Origin: Streptomyces sp. NBC_01445
Lineage (GTDB): Bacteria; Actinomycetota; Actinomycetes; Streptomycetales; Streptomycetaceae
Direction: 5' to 3'
NCBI RefSeq assembly: GCF_035918235.1
Contig: NZ_CP109485.1
Coordinates: 6,631,001-6,695,000 of the forward strand
DNA length: 64,000 nucleotides
Numbering within the stretch: position 1 is the first letter of the stretch; the number at the start of each line of letters is the position of its first letter. The notes under the pieces were generated by a model. That model made no database searches and had not been told where the DNA came from. It saw only the letters and a list, made by a program, of their open reading frames with translations. A program made the translations under genes and the position numbers. Shown one piece after another: positions 52,156 through 61,303 of this stretch.

Positions 52156-52887
52156 TTACGACACGCCGAAACGCGCCGCCAGCGCGGCACGCTGCGCACG
52201 GACAAACTCCGCATTCACCGCGGCTCCGTGCCCGGGGACGTACACGGCGTCTTCACCGCCCAGTTCCAGCAGCCGGTCGAGAGCGGCCGGCCAACGGGAC
52301 GGCACCGCATCAGGGCCCGCCTGCGGCTGGCCCGACTCCTCGACCAGGTCGCCGCAGAAGACGACCTCGGGCGTGCCCGGCACCAGGACCGCCAGGTCGT
52401 GCCCGCTGTGCGCCGGGCCCACGTTCGCGAGCAGCACCTGGAGCCCGCCGCCCAGATCGAGCGTCCACTCCCCGCACACCCGGTGGTGCGGCACGACGAG
52501 CACGTCCACCGCATCGGCCGCCTCCTCGTGCGGCACGCCGTGCGCGACCGCGGACGCCCGCAGTTCGTCGCGGCCCCGCGTGAACACGGTGTCGATGCCC
52601 GCGGCGCCGTACACCTCGACACCGGCGAACGCCGCCGTGCCCAGAACATGGTCGAAATGGGGGTGCGTCAGCGCGATATGCGTCACGCGCGCGTGCGGGC
52701 CGATGAGGCGCCGGGTGTCCGCCCGCAGCGCCGCGCCCTCGCGAAGTGAGGAACCCGTGTCGATCAGCAACGCCGCCCCGTCGCCCACCACAAGGCCCGT
52801 CGTGCAGTCCCAGCCCGGCAGCCGGATCCGCCCCGCCCGAGCGGACAGCTCCTCCCAGCCCACCTCATTCCAGTCCAGGTCGTCCAT
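52156..52887 (-). CDS. Metallo-beta-lactamase-fold hydrolase
   Basis: A 243-residue hydrolase of the MBL superfamily. The zinc motif THPHFDH (HxHxDH) lies near residues 77-83, the later histidine is in GPAHSGHD, and the aspartate is in VFCGDLVEES. GHGAAV near the C-terminus supplies another ligand. No signal peptide. ATG 52887 is 7 nt after TAGCGT on the minus strand and is likely leaderless. Its promoter region is shared back-to-back with hrcA (121 bp). The substrate is unknown. Confidence 0.88.
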   Translation of the reverse strand: MDDLDWNEVGWEELSARAGRIRLPGWDCTTGLVVGDGAALLIDTGSSLREGAALRADTRRLIGPHARVTHIALTHPHFDHVLGTAAFAGVEVYGAAGIDTVFTRGRDELRASAVAHGVPHEEAADAVDVLVVPHHRVCGEWTLDLGGGLQVLLANVGPAHSGHDLAVLVPGTPEVVFCGDLVEESGQPQAGPDAVPSRWPAALDRLLELGGEDAVYVPGHGAAVNAEFVRAQRAALAARFGVS

Positions 52888-52950
52888 GGGTCCGACGCTA
52901 GCGCCCTTGCCGGGCCCGTACCCACCGGCCGTACACTGACCCGGAGACCA

Positions 52951-52977
52951 TTGGCACTCGGCCGCACCGAGTGCCAG
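52951..52977 (+). promoter_or_regulatory. CIRCE operator of hrcA-dnaJ
   Basis: TTGGCACTC, a 9-base spacer, GAGTGCCAG: the CIRCE inverted repeat (consensus TTAGCACTC-N9-GAGTGCTAA) bound by HrcA. TACACT at 52932 is the likely -10, so the operator starts at about the transcription start and allows HrcA to repress its own operon. Confidence 0.92.
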
Positions 52978-53008
52978 CCGCGGACGACACAGCTGGAGGT
53001 GCGCGCGA

Positions 53009-54025
53009 ATGCTCAGTGAACGCAGGCTCGAAGTGCTGCGCGCCATCGTCCAGGACTACGTGGGGACCGAGGAGCCGGTCGGCTCCAAGGCGCTCACCGA
53101 GCGGCACAGCCTCGGCGTCTCACCGGCGACGGTGCGCAACGACATGGCGGCGCTCGAGGAGGAGGGCTTCATCGCCCAGCCCCACACGAGCGCCGGGCGG
53201 ATCCCCACCGACAAGGGGTACCGCCTGTTCGTGGACAAGCTGACGGCGGTCAAGCCGATGACGGGGCCCGAGCGCCGCGCCATCCAGAACTTCCTCGACG
53301 GCGCCGTCGACCTCGACGACGTCGTCGGCCGGACCGTGCGGCTGCTCGCGCAGCTGACGCGGCAGGTCGCCGTGGTGCAGTACCCGTCCCTGACGCGGTC
53401 CACCGTGCGCCACGTGGAACTGCTCTCGCTCGCCGCCGCCCGTCTGATGCTCGTACTGATCACGGACACGGGGCGCGTCGAGCAGCGGATGATCGACTGC
53501 CCGGCGCCGTTCGGCGAGACCTCTCTCGCCGATCTGCGGGCCCGGCTCAACAGCCGGGTCGCGGGACGCCGCTTCGCGGACGTCCCGCAGCTGGTGCAGG
53601 ACCTGCCGGAGTCCTTCGACGCGGAGGACCGCGGCACGGTCTCGACGGTGCTCTCCACTCTCCTGGAGACGCTCGTCGAGGAGACCGAGGAGCGGCTGAT
53701 GATCGGCGGCACCGCCAATCTCACCCGCTTCGGACATGACTTTCCCCTCACCATCCGGCCCGTCCTCGAGGCCCTCGAGGAGCAGGTCGTGCTCCTCAAG
53801 CTCCTTGGTGAGGTAAACGATTCGGGCATGGCCGTACGGATCGGTCACGAGAACGCCCATGAGGGACTCAGCTCCACCTCCGTGGTCTCGGTCGGCTACG
53901 GTTCGGGCAGCGAGGCAGTCGCCAAACTCGGCGTGGTCGGACCGACCCGCATGGATTACCCGGGAACGATGGGAGCAGTACGCGCAGTGGCACGTTACGT
54001 CGGACAGATCCTGGCGGAGTCGTAA
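53009..54025 (+). CDS. hrcA: Heat-inducible transcription repressor HrcA
   Basis: Represses class I heat-shock genes by binding CIRCE, with GroEL as the modulator. The N-terminal winged helix ([57 protein letters not shown]) is canonical; the rest is the GAF-like/IDD dimerisation part. It has 338 residues. GGAGGT precedes the ATG at 53009. A CIRCE site lies 31 bp upstream of it. dnaJ begins at the base after its stop, so both are one operon. Confidence 0.97.
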   Translation: MLSERRLEVLRAIVQDYVGTEEPVGSKALTERHSLGVSPATVRNDMAALEEEGFIAQPHTSAGRIPTDKGYRLFVDKLTAVKPMTGPERRAIQNFLDGAVDLDDVVGRTVRLLAQLTRQVAVVQYPSLTRSTVRHVELLSLAAARLMLVLITDTGRVEQRMIDCPAPFGETSLADLRARLNSRVAGRRFADVPQLVQDLPESFDAEDRGTVSTVLSTLLETLVEETEERLMIGGTANLTRFGHDFPLTIRPVLEALEEQVVLLKLLGEVNDSGMAVRIGHENAHEGLSSTSVVSVGYGSGSEAVAKLGVVGPTRMDYPGTMGAVRAVARYVGQILAES

Positions 54026-55162
54026 GTGGCCACGGACTACTACGCCGTACTCGGCGTGCGCCGCGACGCCTCCCAGGACGAGATCAAGAAGGCCTTCCGC
54101 AGGCTGGCCCGTGAGCTTCACCCGGATGTGAATCCGGACCCGAAGACACAGGAGCGGTTCAAGGAGATCAACGCCGCCTACGAGGTGTTGTCGGACCCGC
54201 AGAAGAAGCAGGTCTACGACCTCGGCGGCGACCCCCTCTCGCAGGCGGGCGGAGGCGGGGCCGGCGGCTTCGGCGCCGGTGGCTTCGGGAACTTCTCCGA
54301 CATCATGGACGCGTTCTTCGGAACGGCGTCCCAGCGTGGTCCCCGGTCGCGCACGCGCCGCGGCCAGGACGCCATGATCCGGCTCGAGATCGAGCTGGAC
54401 GAGGCCGCCTTCGGGACCACCAAGGACATTCAGGTCGACACGGCCATCGTCTGTACGACCTGCAGCGGCGAGGGTGCCGCGCCGGGTACGTCCGCGCAGA
54501 CCTGTGACATGTGCCGCGGTCGCGGCGAGGTGTCCCAGGTCACGCGGTCCTTCCTCGGCCAGGTCATGACGTCGCGGCCGTGCCCGCAGTGCCAGGGCTT
54601 CGGCACCGTGGTGCCGACGCCGTGCCCGGAGTGCGCCGGTGACGGACGCATCCGCTCGCGGCGCACGCTCACGGTGAAGATCCCGGCCGGCGTCGACAAC
54701 GGCACGCGGATCCAGCTCGCGGGCGAGGGCGAGGTCGGCCCCGGCGGTGGCCCTGCCGGTGACCTGTACGTCGAGATCCACGAGCTGGCGCACCCCGTCT
54801 TCCAGCGGCGCGGCGACGATCTGCACTGCACCGTCACCATCCCGATGACGGCCGCGGCGCTCGGCACCAAGGTGCCGCTGGAGACGCTCGACGGCCTGGA
54901 GGAGATCGACATCCGGCCGGGCACGCAGTCCGGCCAGTCGGTCCCGCTGCACGGGCGCGGCATCACGCACCTGCGCGGCGGCGGCCGCGGTGACCTCATC
55001 GTGCACGTCGAGGTCCTGACGCCGACCAAGCTGGACCCGGAGCAGGAGCGGGTACTGCGTGAGCTGTCGAAGCTGCGCGGCGAGGAGCGGCCCACGGGGC
55101 AGTTCCAGCCGGGGCAGCAGGGGCTGTTCTCGCGGTTGAAGGACGCGTTCAACGGGCGCTGA
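54026..55162 (+). CDS. dnaJ: Chaperone DnaJ
   Basis: Hsp40 co-chaperone of DnaK. The J-domain has HPD at residues 32-34. A Gly/Phe-rich linker (GGGGAGGFGAGGFGNF) follows, then four zinc repeats CTTCSGEG, CDMCRGRG, CPQCQGFG and CPECAGDG, and the C-terminal substrate-binding domains. 378 residues. GTG 54026 starts immediately after the hrcA stop TAA, with GGAG inside hrcA. Expression is HrcA/CIRCE controlled. This is the hrcA-linked paralogue; the dnaK-operon dnaJ is not in the window. Confidence 0.97.
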   Translation: MATDYYAVLGVRRDASQDEIKKAFRRLARELHPDVNPDPKTQERFKEINAAYEVLSDPQKKQVYDLGGDPLSQAGGGGAGGFGAGGFGNFSDIMDAFFGTASQRGPRSRTRRGQDAMIRLEIELDEAAFGTTKDIQVDTAIVCTTCSGEGAAPGTSAQTCDMCRGRGEVSQVTRSFLGQVMTSRPCPQCQGFGTVVPTPCPECAGDGRIRSRRTLTVKIPAGVDNGTRIQLAGEGEVGPGGGPAGDLYVEIHELAHPVFQRRGDDLHCTVTIPMTAAALGTKVPLETLDGLEEIDIRPGTQSGQSVPLHGRGITHLRGGGRGDLIVHVEVLTPTKLDPEQERVLRELSKLRGEERPTGQFQPGQQGLFSRLKDAFNGR

Positions 55163-55191
55163 CCGAGCCCGGCGCAGGCAAGAAGCAGGGA

Positions 55192-55262
55192 CCACGTCCC
55201 CCGCATCACGCGTGGCACATGCCACGCGGAAGGGCCGATTCGGTCCGATGCGGGGGACGTGG
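55192..55262 (+). promoter_or_regulatory. Three-way-junction structure between dnaJ and gene 55275
   Basis: CCACGTCCCCCGCATC (55192-55207) is exactly complementary to GATGCGGGGGACGTGG (55247-55262). The enclosed 39 bases form a perfect 9-bp hairpin CGCGTGGCA/TGCCACGCG (55209-55228) and a 5-bp hairpin GGGCC/GGTCC (55232-55246), leaving only four unpaired junction bases. It ends 12 bp before the next ATG. There is no T-run. Confidence 0.75.
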
Positions 55263-55274
55263 CACGATGCGGTC

Positions 55275-56348
55275 ATGTCCCCCACGCTGACCGGTCTCTG
55301 TCACTATCCGATCGTGCAGGCACCCATGGCGGGCGGTGCCTCCTGTCCGCAGCTCGCCGCCGCCGTGTCGGAGGCCGGCGGGCTCGGATTCCTCGCCGCC
55401 GGGTACAAGACCGCCGACGGGATGTACCAGGAGATCAAGCAGGTACGGGGGCTGACCAACCAGCCGTTCGGCGTCAATCTCTTCATGCCGCAGTCCGAGT
55501 ACGCGGACCCCGCGGCCGTCGCCGTCTACGCCAGCCAGCTCGCCGGTGAGGCCGCCTGGTACGACACGCAGCTCGGGGACCCGGACTGCGGCCTCGACGA
55601 CGGCTTCGACGCGAAGCTCGCCATCCTCCTCGACGACCCGGTACCGGTCGTCACCTTCACCTTCGGCTGCCCGAGCCGTGACGTCCTCGACTCCCTCGCC
55701 CGCGTCGGCACCCTCACCGCCGTCACCGTGACCACCGCGGACGAGGCGCAGGCCGCCCAGCGGGCCGGCGCCGACGCGGTGTGCGTCCAGGGCATCGAGG
55801 CGGGCGGCCACCAGGGCACCCACCGGGACAACCCGGAGGCCGACGGATCCGGCATCGGACTCATCGCGCTGATCGCCCAGGTCCGCGAGGCCGTACAGAT
55901 CCCGATCATCGCCACCGGCGGACTCATGCGCGGCGGACAGCTCGCCGCCGTGCTCGCCGCGGGCGCCGACGCCGGGCAGTTCGGCACGGCCTTCCTGGTC
56001 TGCCCCGAGTCCGGCGCCAACGTCCTGCACAAGCAGGCCATGACGAACCCGCTGTTCGTGCGGACCGAGCTGACCCGGGCCTTCTCGGGCCGCCCCGCGC
56101 GCGGCCTCGTGAACCGGTTCATGCGCGAGCACGGCCCGTACGCACCCGCCGCCTACCCCCAGATCCACCACATGACGTCGACGCTGCGCAAGGCCGCCGC
56201 CAAGGCGGGGGACCCGCAGGGGATGGCGCTGTGGGCCGGGCAGGGCCACCGGCTCGCCCGCGAGCTGCCCGCCGGCCGGCTCGTCGAGGTGCTCGCGGCG
56301 GAACTCGCGGAGGCGAAGGACGCGTTGGGCGCGCAGGGTGCCGCATGA
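55275..56348 (+). CDS. Nitronate monooxygenase-like FMN protein
   Basis: TIM-barrel flavoprotein of the nitronate monooxygenase / 2-nitropropane dioxygenase family. Motifs are YPIVQAPMAGGASCPQLAAA at the N-terminus, VQGIEAGGHQGTH (the family GxEAGGHxG), and the phosphate-binding PIIATGGLMRGGQLAAVLAAGADAGQFGTAFL. 357 residues. ATG 55275 has no clear ribosome binding site, since the structured element at 55192-55262 ends 12 bases before it; the open frame extends to 55212 without a better start. It overlaps rsmE by 4 bases (ATGA), so the two are co-translated. Confidence 0.9.
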   Translation: MSPTLTGLCHYPIVQAPMAGGASCPQLAAAVSEAGGLGFLAAGYKTADGMYQEIKQVRGLTNQPFGVNLFMPQSEYADPAAVAVYASQLAGEAAWYDTQLGDPDCGLDDGFDAKLAILLDDPVPVVTFTFGCPSRDVLDSLARVGTLTAVTVTTADEAQAAQRAGADAVCVQGIEAGGHQGTHRDNPEADGSGIGLIALIAQVREAVQIPIIATGGLMRGGQLAAVLAAGADAGQFGTAFLVCPESGANVLHKQAMTNPLFVRTELTRAFSGRPARGLVNRFMREHGPYAPAAYPQIHHMTSTLRKAAAKAGDPQGMALWAGQGHRLARELPAGRLVEVLAAELAEAKDALGAQGAA

Positions 56349-57088
56349 CGGCGCCGGTGTTCGTCGTCGACGAGGTGCCGTCCGCCACAACGTTCGTGCT
56401 CGACGGGGCCGAGGGACGGCACGCGGTGTCCGTGAAGCGGCTGCGCGCCGGTGAGGACGTCGTCCTGACCGACGGTCGCGGGCGCTGGACCGAGGCGGTC
56501 GTGGCGGCCGCCGAGGGCAAGGACCGGCTCGTCGTCACGGCGGGCCCCGCCCAGGAGGAGCCCGCGCAGGCACCCAGGATCACCGTCGTCCAGGCCCTGC
56601 CCAAGGGCGACCGGGGCGAGCTCGCCGTCGAGACCATGACGGAGACCGGCGTCGACGCGATCGTGCCGTGGCAGGCCGCCCGCTGCATCACGCAGTGGAA
56701 GGGCGACCGCGGCGCCAAGGCGCTCGGCAAGTGGCGGGCCACCGCGCGCGAGGCGGGCAAGCAGTCCCGCCGGGTGCGCTTCCCGGACGTCGCGGACGCC
56801 GCGTCGACCAAGCAGGTCGCGGCACTGCTCGCCGGGGCGGACTTCGCGGCCGTACTGCACGAGGACCGCGACTGCGACAGCGGCGCCCTCGCCACGGTGG
56901 AGCTGCCCACGGCCGGGGACATCGTCCTCGTGGTCGGCCCGGAGGGCGGTGTCTCGCCCGACGAGCTCGCCGCGTTCGCCGAGGCGGGCGCGCGCCCGTA
57001 CCGGCTCGGGCGTAGCGTTCTGCGTACGTCGACCGCGGGGACCGCCGCGACGGCGCTGCTTCTCGGCCGCACCGGCCGCTGGTCCTGA
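56345..57088 (+). CDS. rsmE: 16S rRNA m3U1498 methyltransferase
   Basis: Methylates U1498 of 16S rRNA with S-adenosylmethionine. The SPOUT C-terminal half carries VVGPEGGVSPDELAAFAEAG and LGRSVLRTSTAGTAATALLL, the deep trefoil-knot motif. The N-terminal PUA-like part includes GAEGRHAVSVKRLRAGEDV. 247 residues. The ATG overlaps the preceding gene's stop. It lies after hrcA-dnaJ, as in many actinobacteria. Confidence 0.97.
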   Translation: MTAPVFVVDEVPSATTFVLDGAEGRHAVSVKRLRAGEDVVLTDGRGRWTEAVVAAAEGKDRLVVTAGPAQEEPAQAPRITVVQALPKGDRGELAVETMTETGVDAIVPWQAARCITQWKGDRGAKALGKWRATAREAGKQSRRVRFPDVADAASTKQVAALLAGADFAAVLHEDRDCDSGALATVELPTAGDIVLVVGPEGGVSPDELAAFAEAGARPYRLGRSVLRTSTAGTAATALLLGRTGRWS

Positions 57089-57108
57089 TCAACCCCTGAG
57101 GGGAACGC

Positions 57109-57501
57109 GTGGAACTCGCCCAGGTCAGACTCCTCGTCTCCGACTTCCGTGCCTGTTACCACTTCTACGCGGACGTGCTCGGCCTCAAGCCGCAGTCGGG
57201 CGCGGAGGACGGGCCGTACGAGAAGTTCAGCCCCACGGCGGGCTCCGCGGGCATCGGGCTCGAGGACCGGGCGCTGATGGCGCAGGTCATCGGCGATCTG
57301 AGTGACGCCCCGGACGGGCACCGGTCCCTCGTCGTGCTGCGGGTCGACGACCTGGACGAGTACTGCGAGCAGATCGTCGCGCGCGGCGCCGAGATCCTGC
57401 ACGGGCCCGCGCCGATGACCGACCGGATGCGGGTCGCCCACCTCAAGGACCCCGAGGACAACATCGTGGAGCTCCAGGAGTGGCTGCTGATGCGGGGTTG
57501 A
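57109..57501 (+). CDS. VOC (glyoxalase/bleomycin resistance) family protein
   Basis: A 130-residue vicinal-oxygen-chelate-fold protein. It shows the paired beta-alpha-beta units: LAQVRLLVSDFRACYHFYAD plus GLKPQ in the first half, and HRSLVVLRVDDLDEYCEQI plus DPEDNIVELQEW in the second. The metal-ligand Glu in IVELQ is present; no clear first-half histidine. GTG 57109 follows GAGGGG. It lies 20 bp after rsmE, probably in the same transcript. The substrate is unknown. Confidence 0.88.
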   Translation: MELAQVRLLVSDFRACYHFYADVLGLKPQSGAEDGPYEKFSPTAGSAGIGLEDRALMAQVIGDLSDAPDGHRSLVVLRVDDLDEYCEQIVARGAEILHGPAPMTDRMRVAHLKDPEDNIVELQEWLLMRG

Positions 57502-57556
57502 CCCCCCTCGCCGGCGGTGGCGTCGCGCAGCGGTCCGGGGCAAGTGACCAAACCCC

Positions 57557-57586
57557 CTGACCTGGCCGTGCGCGCGTGCCTAGGGT
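57557..57586 (+). promoter_or_regulatory. Leaderless promoter of the tricorn-like gene
   Basis: CTGACC (57557-57562) and TAGGGT (57581-57586) are 18 bp apart, a good housekeeping (HrdB-type) match. The -10 ends 6 nt before the GTG at 57593. Confidence 0.65.
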
Positions 57587-57592
57587 GATCGG

Positions 57593-60500
57593 GTGACACG
57601 GACAGCGCACTCTGGATATCTCCGGTTCCCGCATCTGCACGGCGAGTTGGCCGCCTTCACCGCCGAGGACGACGTCTGGGTCGCTCCTCTCGACGGTGGG
57701 CGCGCCTGGCGCGTCAGCGCCGACAACGTCCCCGTCAGCCATCCCCGGATCTCGCCCGACGGCACCACCGTCGCCTGGACGTCCACCCGCGACGGCGCCC
57801 CCGAGGTGCACATCGCCCCGGTCGACGGCGGACCCTCGAAACGCCTTACGTACTGGGGCAGTTCGAGGACGACGGTGCGCGGCTGGACCCCCGACGGGCG
57901 GGTCCTCGCGCTCAGCACCCAGGGCCAGGCGTCCCTGCGCCGCAGCTGGGCGAGGGCCGTACCTCTCGACGGCGGACCCGCCACCACACTGCCGTACGGG
58001 CCCGTGGGCGACGTCGTGACCGGGCCCGGCGGGCAGGTCGTCCTGCTGTCCGCGCCGATGGGCCGCGAGGCCGCCTGGTGGAAGCGCTACCGGGGCGGCA
58101 CCGCAGGGAAGCTGTGGATCGACCGGGCGGGCGACGGCGAGTTCGTCCGCCTCCACGAGGAGCTCGACGGGAACATCGAGTACCCGATGTGGGTCGGCGA
58201 CCGGGTGGCTTTCCTGTCCGACCACGAAGGTGTCGGCGCCCTGTACTCGTCCCTCGCCGACGGCAGTTCACTGCGCCGGCACACGCCGGTCGACGGCTTC
58301 TACGCCCGGCACGCGGCGAGTGACGGCACGCGTGTCGTGTACTCCTCGGCCGGTGAGCTGTGGTTCGTGGATGCCCTCGACAGCGCGGCCGGCGCGGATG
58401 GCGCCGTGCCGCGCCGCCTCGACATCCGTCTCGGCGGGCAGCGCGTCGACCTCCAGCCCCACCCCGTCAGCGCCGCCCGCTGGTTCGGCGCGGCGGCGCC
58501 AGACCACACCGCGCGCGGCAGCGCCGTCTCGGTGCGCGGCGCGGTCCACTGGGTCACCCACCGTTCCGGGCCCGCCCGCACGCTGGCCGCCCGGCCCGGC
58601 GTACGGGCCCGCCTCCCGCGCACCTTCCGCGTCGAGGGCGAGGAACACGTGGTGTGGGTGACGGACGCCGAGGGCGACGACGCCCTGGAGTTCGCGCCCG
58701 CCACCGGCATCGCGCCCGGCGCCACCCCGCGCAGGCTCGCCGCCGGGCAGCTCGGCCGCGTACTGAACCTCGCGATGGCGCCCGACGGCAGCCGGGCCGC
58801 CGTCGCCTCGCACGACGGGCGTGTGCTGCTCGTCGAGCGCGAGAGCGGTGAGGTCAGGGAGGTCGACCGCAGCGAGGACGGCCACGTGAGCGGCCTCGTC
58901 TTCTCTCCGGACTCGGCGTGGCTCGCCTGGTCGCACCCCGGCCCCTCGCCCCTGCGCCAGCTCAAGCTCGCCAACACCGCCGACCTGTCGGTGACGGAGG
59001 CGACGCCGCTGCGGTTCCGGGACTACGCCCCCGCGTTCACCCTCGACGGCAAACACCTCGCGTTCCTCTCCGCGCGCTCCTTCGACCCGGTCTACGACGA
59101 GCACGTCTTCGACCTCGCGTTCGTCGGGGGCTCGCGGCCGCACCTGATCACGCTCGCCGCGGCCACGCCGTCCCCGTTCGGCCCCCAGCGCCACGGCCGT
59201 CCTTTCGACACCCCGGACAGCCCCGCCGCCGAGACCCCCGACAGCGAGGGCACCCCCACCACCCGTATCGACCTCGAAGGGCTCGCCGACCGCATCGTCG
59301 CGTTCCCCGTGGAGGCCGCCCGCTACACCACCCTGCGGGCCGCCAAGGACGGCGTCCTGTGGCTGCGGCACCCGGTCCAGGGCGTGCTCGGTGCGTCCCG
59401 GGCCACCCCCGACGACCCCGACCCCAAGAGCGAGCTCGAACGCTACGACCTCGCCCAGCAGCGCATCGAGCACCTCGCCTCGGACGCCGACCACCTGGCC
59501 GTCAGCGGCGACGGCAAGCGCGTCCTGCTGTGGACCGACGGCAAGCTCAAGGTCGTACCGAGCGACCGGCGCGCCTCCTCCGACGACGACAGCGACACCA
59601 ACATCACGGTCGACCTGAGCCGGGTCCGCCAGGACGTCGACCCCGTCGCCGAGTGGCGGCAGATGTACGACGAGGCGGGCCGCCTCATGCGGGACAACTT
59701 CTGGCGCGCGGACATGGACGGCGTCGACTGGGACGGCGTCCTGGAGCGCTACCGGCCCGTCCTCGACCGCGTCGCCACCCACGACGACCTCGTCGACCTC
59801 CTGTGGGAGGTCCAGGGCGAACTCGGCACCTCCCACGCCTACGTCACACCGAGCGGCGGCTGGAGCGGCGGCGACAGGCGGCAGGGCCTCCTCGGCGCGG
59901 ACATCTCCCGCCACGAGGACGGCAGTTGGCGCGTCGACCGCGTCCTGCCCACCGAGACGTCCGACCCACGCGCCCACGCACCGCTCGCCGCGCCCGGGGT
60001 GGCCGTGCGCGCGGGTGACGCGATCATCGCGGTGGCCGGACGCCCCGTCGACCCCGTCACCGGTCCGGGACCGCTCCTCGTCGGGACGGCGGGCAAGCCC
60101 GTCGAGCTGACCGTCTCCCCGGCCGGCGGCGGCGACCCGCGCCACGCGGTCGTCGTCCCCGTCGCCGACGAAGAGCCGCTGCGCTACCACGCCTGGGTCG
60201 TCGACCGCCGCGCCCACGTCCACGAGCAGTCGGGCGGCCGACTCGGCTATCTCCACGTGCCCGACATGCAGGCCCCCGGCTGGGCCCAGATCCACCGCGA
60301 CCTGCGGGTCGAGGTGGCGCGCGAGGGGCTCATCGTCGACGTGCGCGAGAACCGCGGCGGACACACCTCGCAGCTCGTCGTCGAGAAGCTGGCCCGCCGG
60401 ATCGTCGGCTGGGACCTGCCGCGCGGCTCCCGCCCCTTCAGCTACCCGATGGACGCGCCCCGCGGCCCCGTGGTGGCCGTCGCCAACGAGTTCTCCGGCT

Positions 60501-60841
60501 CCGACGGCGACATCGTCAACGCGGCGATCAAGGCGCTCGGGATCGGCCCCGTGGTCGGTGTACGCACCTGGGGCGGCGTCATCGGCATCGACAGCCGCTA
60601 CCGGCTCGTCGACGGCACGCTGGTGACCCAGCCCAAGTATGCGACCTGGCTGGACGGCTACGAGTGGGGGGTGGAGAACCACGGCGTCGACCCCGACGTC
60701 GAAGTGGTCGCCGCCCCGCAGGACCACGCGGCCGGGCGCGACCCGCAGCTCGACGAGGCCGTGCGCATCGCGCTGGCGGCGCTCGCCGAGAACCCGGCGC
60801 GCACGGCACCCGAACTCCCGGAACCGCGCGTACGGGAGTGA
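57593..60841 (+). CDS. Tricorn-like serine protease (peptidase S41)
   Basis: Large cytoplasmic peptidase thought to work downstream of the proteasome. The 1082 residues begin with two beta-propeller regions (repeats such as HPRISPDGTTVAWTS and PAFTLDGKHLAFLSARSFD), followed by the C1, PDZ and C2 domains. The catalytic residues fit tricorn numbering closely: Ser747-His748 in GELGTSHAYV, nucleophile Ser970 in NEFSGSDGDIV, and Glu1028 in VENHGVDPDVEV (Thermoplasma S745, H746, S965, E1023). It is full length. GTG 57593 is leaderless on the promoter evidence. Streptomyces have the partner 20S proteasome, though not in this window. Confidence 0.95.
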   Translation: MTRTAHSGYLRFPHLHGELAAFTAEDDVWVAPLDGGRAWRVSADNVPVSHPRISPDGTTVAWTSTRDGAPEVHIAPVDGGPSKRLTYWGSSRTTVRGWTPDGRVLALSTQGQASLRRSWARAVPLDGGPATTLPYGPVGDVVTGPGGQVVLLSAPMGREAAWWKRYRGGTAGKLWIDRAGDGEFVRLHEELDGNIEYPMWVGDRVAFLSDHEGVGALYSSLADGSSLRRHTPVDGFYARHAASDGTRVVYSSAGELWFVDALDSAAGADGAVPRRLDIRLGGQRVDLQPHPVSAARWFGAAAPDHTARGSAVSVRGAVHWVTHRSGPARTLAARPGVRARLPRTFRVEGEEHVVWVTDAEGDDALEFAPATGIAPGATPRRLAAGQLGRVLNLAMAPDGSRAAVASHDGRVLLVERESGEVREVDRSEDGHVSGLVFSPDSAWLAWSHPGPSPLRQLKLANTADLSVTEATPLRFRDYAPAFTLDGKHLAFLSARSFDPVYDEHVFDLAFVGGSRPHLITLAAATPSPFGPQRHGRPFDTPDSPAAETPDSEGTPTTRIDLEGLADRIVAFPVEAARYTTLRAAKDGVLWLRHPVQGVLGASRATPDDPDPKSELERYDLAQQRIEHLASDADHLAVSGDGKRVLLWTDGKLKVVPSDRRASSDDDSDTNITVDLSRVRQDVDPVAEWRQMYDEAGRLMRDNFWRADMDGVDWDGVLERYRPVLDRVATHDDLVDLLWEVQGELGTSHAYVTPSGGWSGGDRRQGLLGADISRHEDGSWRVDRVLPTETSDPRAHAPLAAPGVAVRAGDAIIAVAGRPVDPVTGPGPLLVGTAGKPVELTVSPAGGGDPRHAVVVPVADEEPLRYHAWVVDRRAHVHEQSGGRLGYLHVPDMQAPGWAQIHRDLRVEVAREGLIVDVRENRGGHTSQLVVEKLARRIVGWDLPRGSRPFSYPMDAPRGPVVAVANEFSGSDGDIVNAAIKALGIGPVVGVRTWGGVIGIDSRYRLVDGTLVTQPKYATWLDGYEWGVENHGVDPDVEVVAAPQDHAAGRDPQLDEAVRIALAALAENPARTAPELPEPRVRE

Positions 60842-60929
60842 GGCCTGTCGTGGAGGCAGGCGCCGCGGGTGGCGGCGGGCCGGATAGCATTCCCGGCGTA
60901 GTGACCGGACGGTGTGAGGAGACGTGATC

Positions 60930-61283
60930 GTGGCCGGAGAGCCGCAGGCCGACTGCCTGTTCTGCAAGATCGTCGCGGGGGAGGTCCCGGCCACGCTGGT
61001 ACGCGAGACCGAGACCACCGTCGCCTTCCGGGACATCAACCCGCAGGCGCCGACCCATGTCCTCGTCATCCCGCGGGTCCACCACCGCGACGCCGCGGCC
61101 CTCGCCGCCGCCGAGCCGCAGATCGCCGCCGACGTGCTGCGGGAGACGGCCGAGGTCGCCGCCGAGGAGAAGCTCGACAGCTACCGCGTCGTGTTCAACA
61201 CCGGCAGCGGCGCCGGCCAGACCGTCTTCCACGCCCACGCCCATGTCCTCGGGGGCCGCGGCCTCCAGTGGCCCCCCGGCTAG
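60930..61283 (+). CDS. HIT family protein (HinT-like)
   Basis: Purine-nucleotide phosphoramidase-type protein. The 117 residues contain [16 protein letters not shown] near the start, [17 protein letters not shown], and the catalytic histidine triad HAHAHV near the end. GTG 60930 has AGGAG eight bases upstream. GTG 60924 is too near that site. It is 20 bp before the RNase Z-like gene and may be co-transcribed. Confidence 0.93.
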   Translation: MAGEPQADCLFCKIVAGEVPATLVRETETTVAFRDINPQAPTHVLVIPRVHHRDAAALAAAEPQIAADVLRETAEVAAEEKLDSYRVVFNTGSGAGQTVFHAHAHVLGGRGLQWPPG

Positions 61284-61303
61284 CGGGCGCCGGGCAACGC
61301 GCC

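Noticed and set aside
58268..61069. A 933-residue minus-strand open frame
   Set aside because: It is antisense to the tricorn-like protease, whose catalytic residues all line up on the plus strand.
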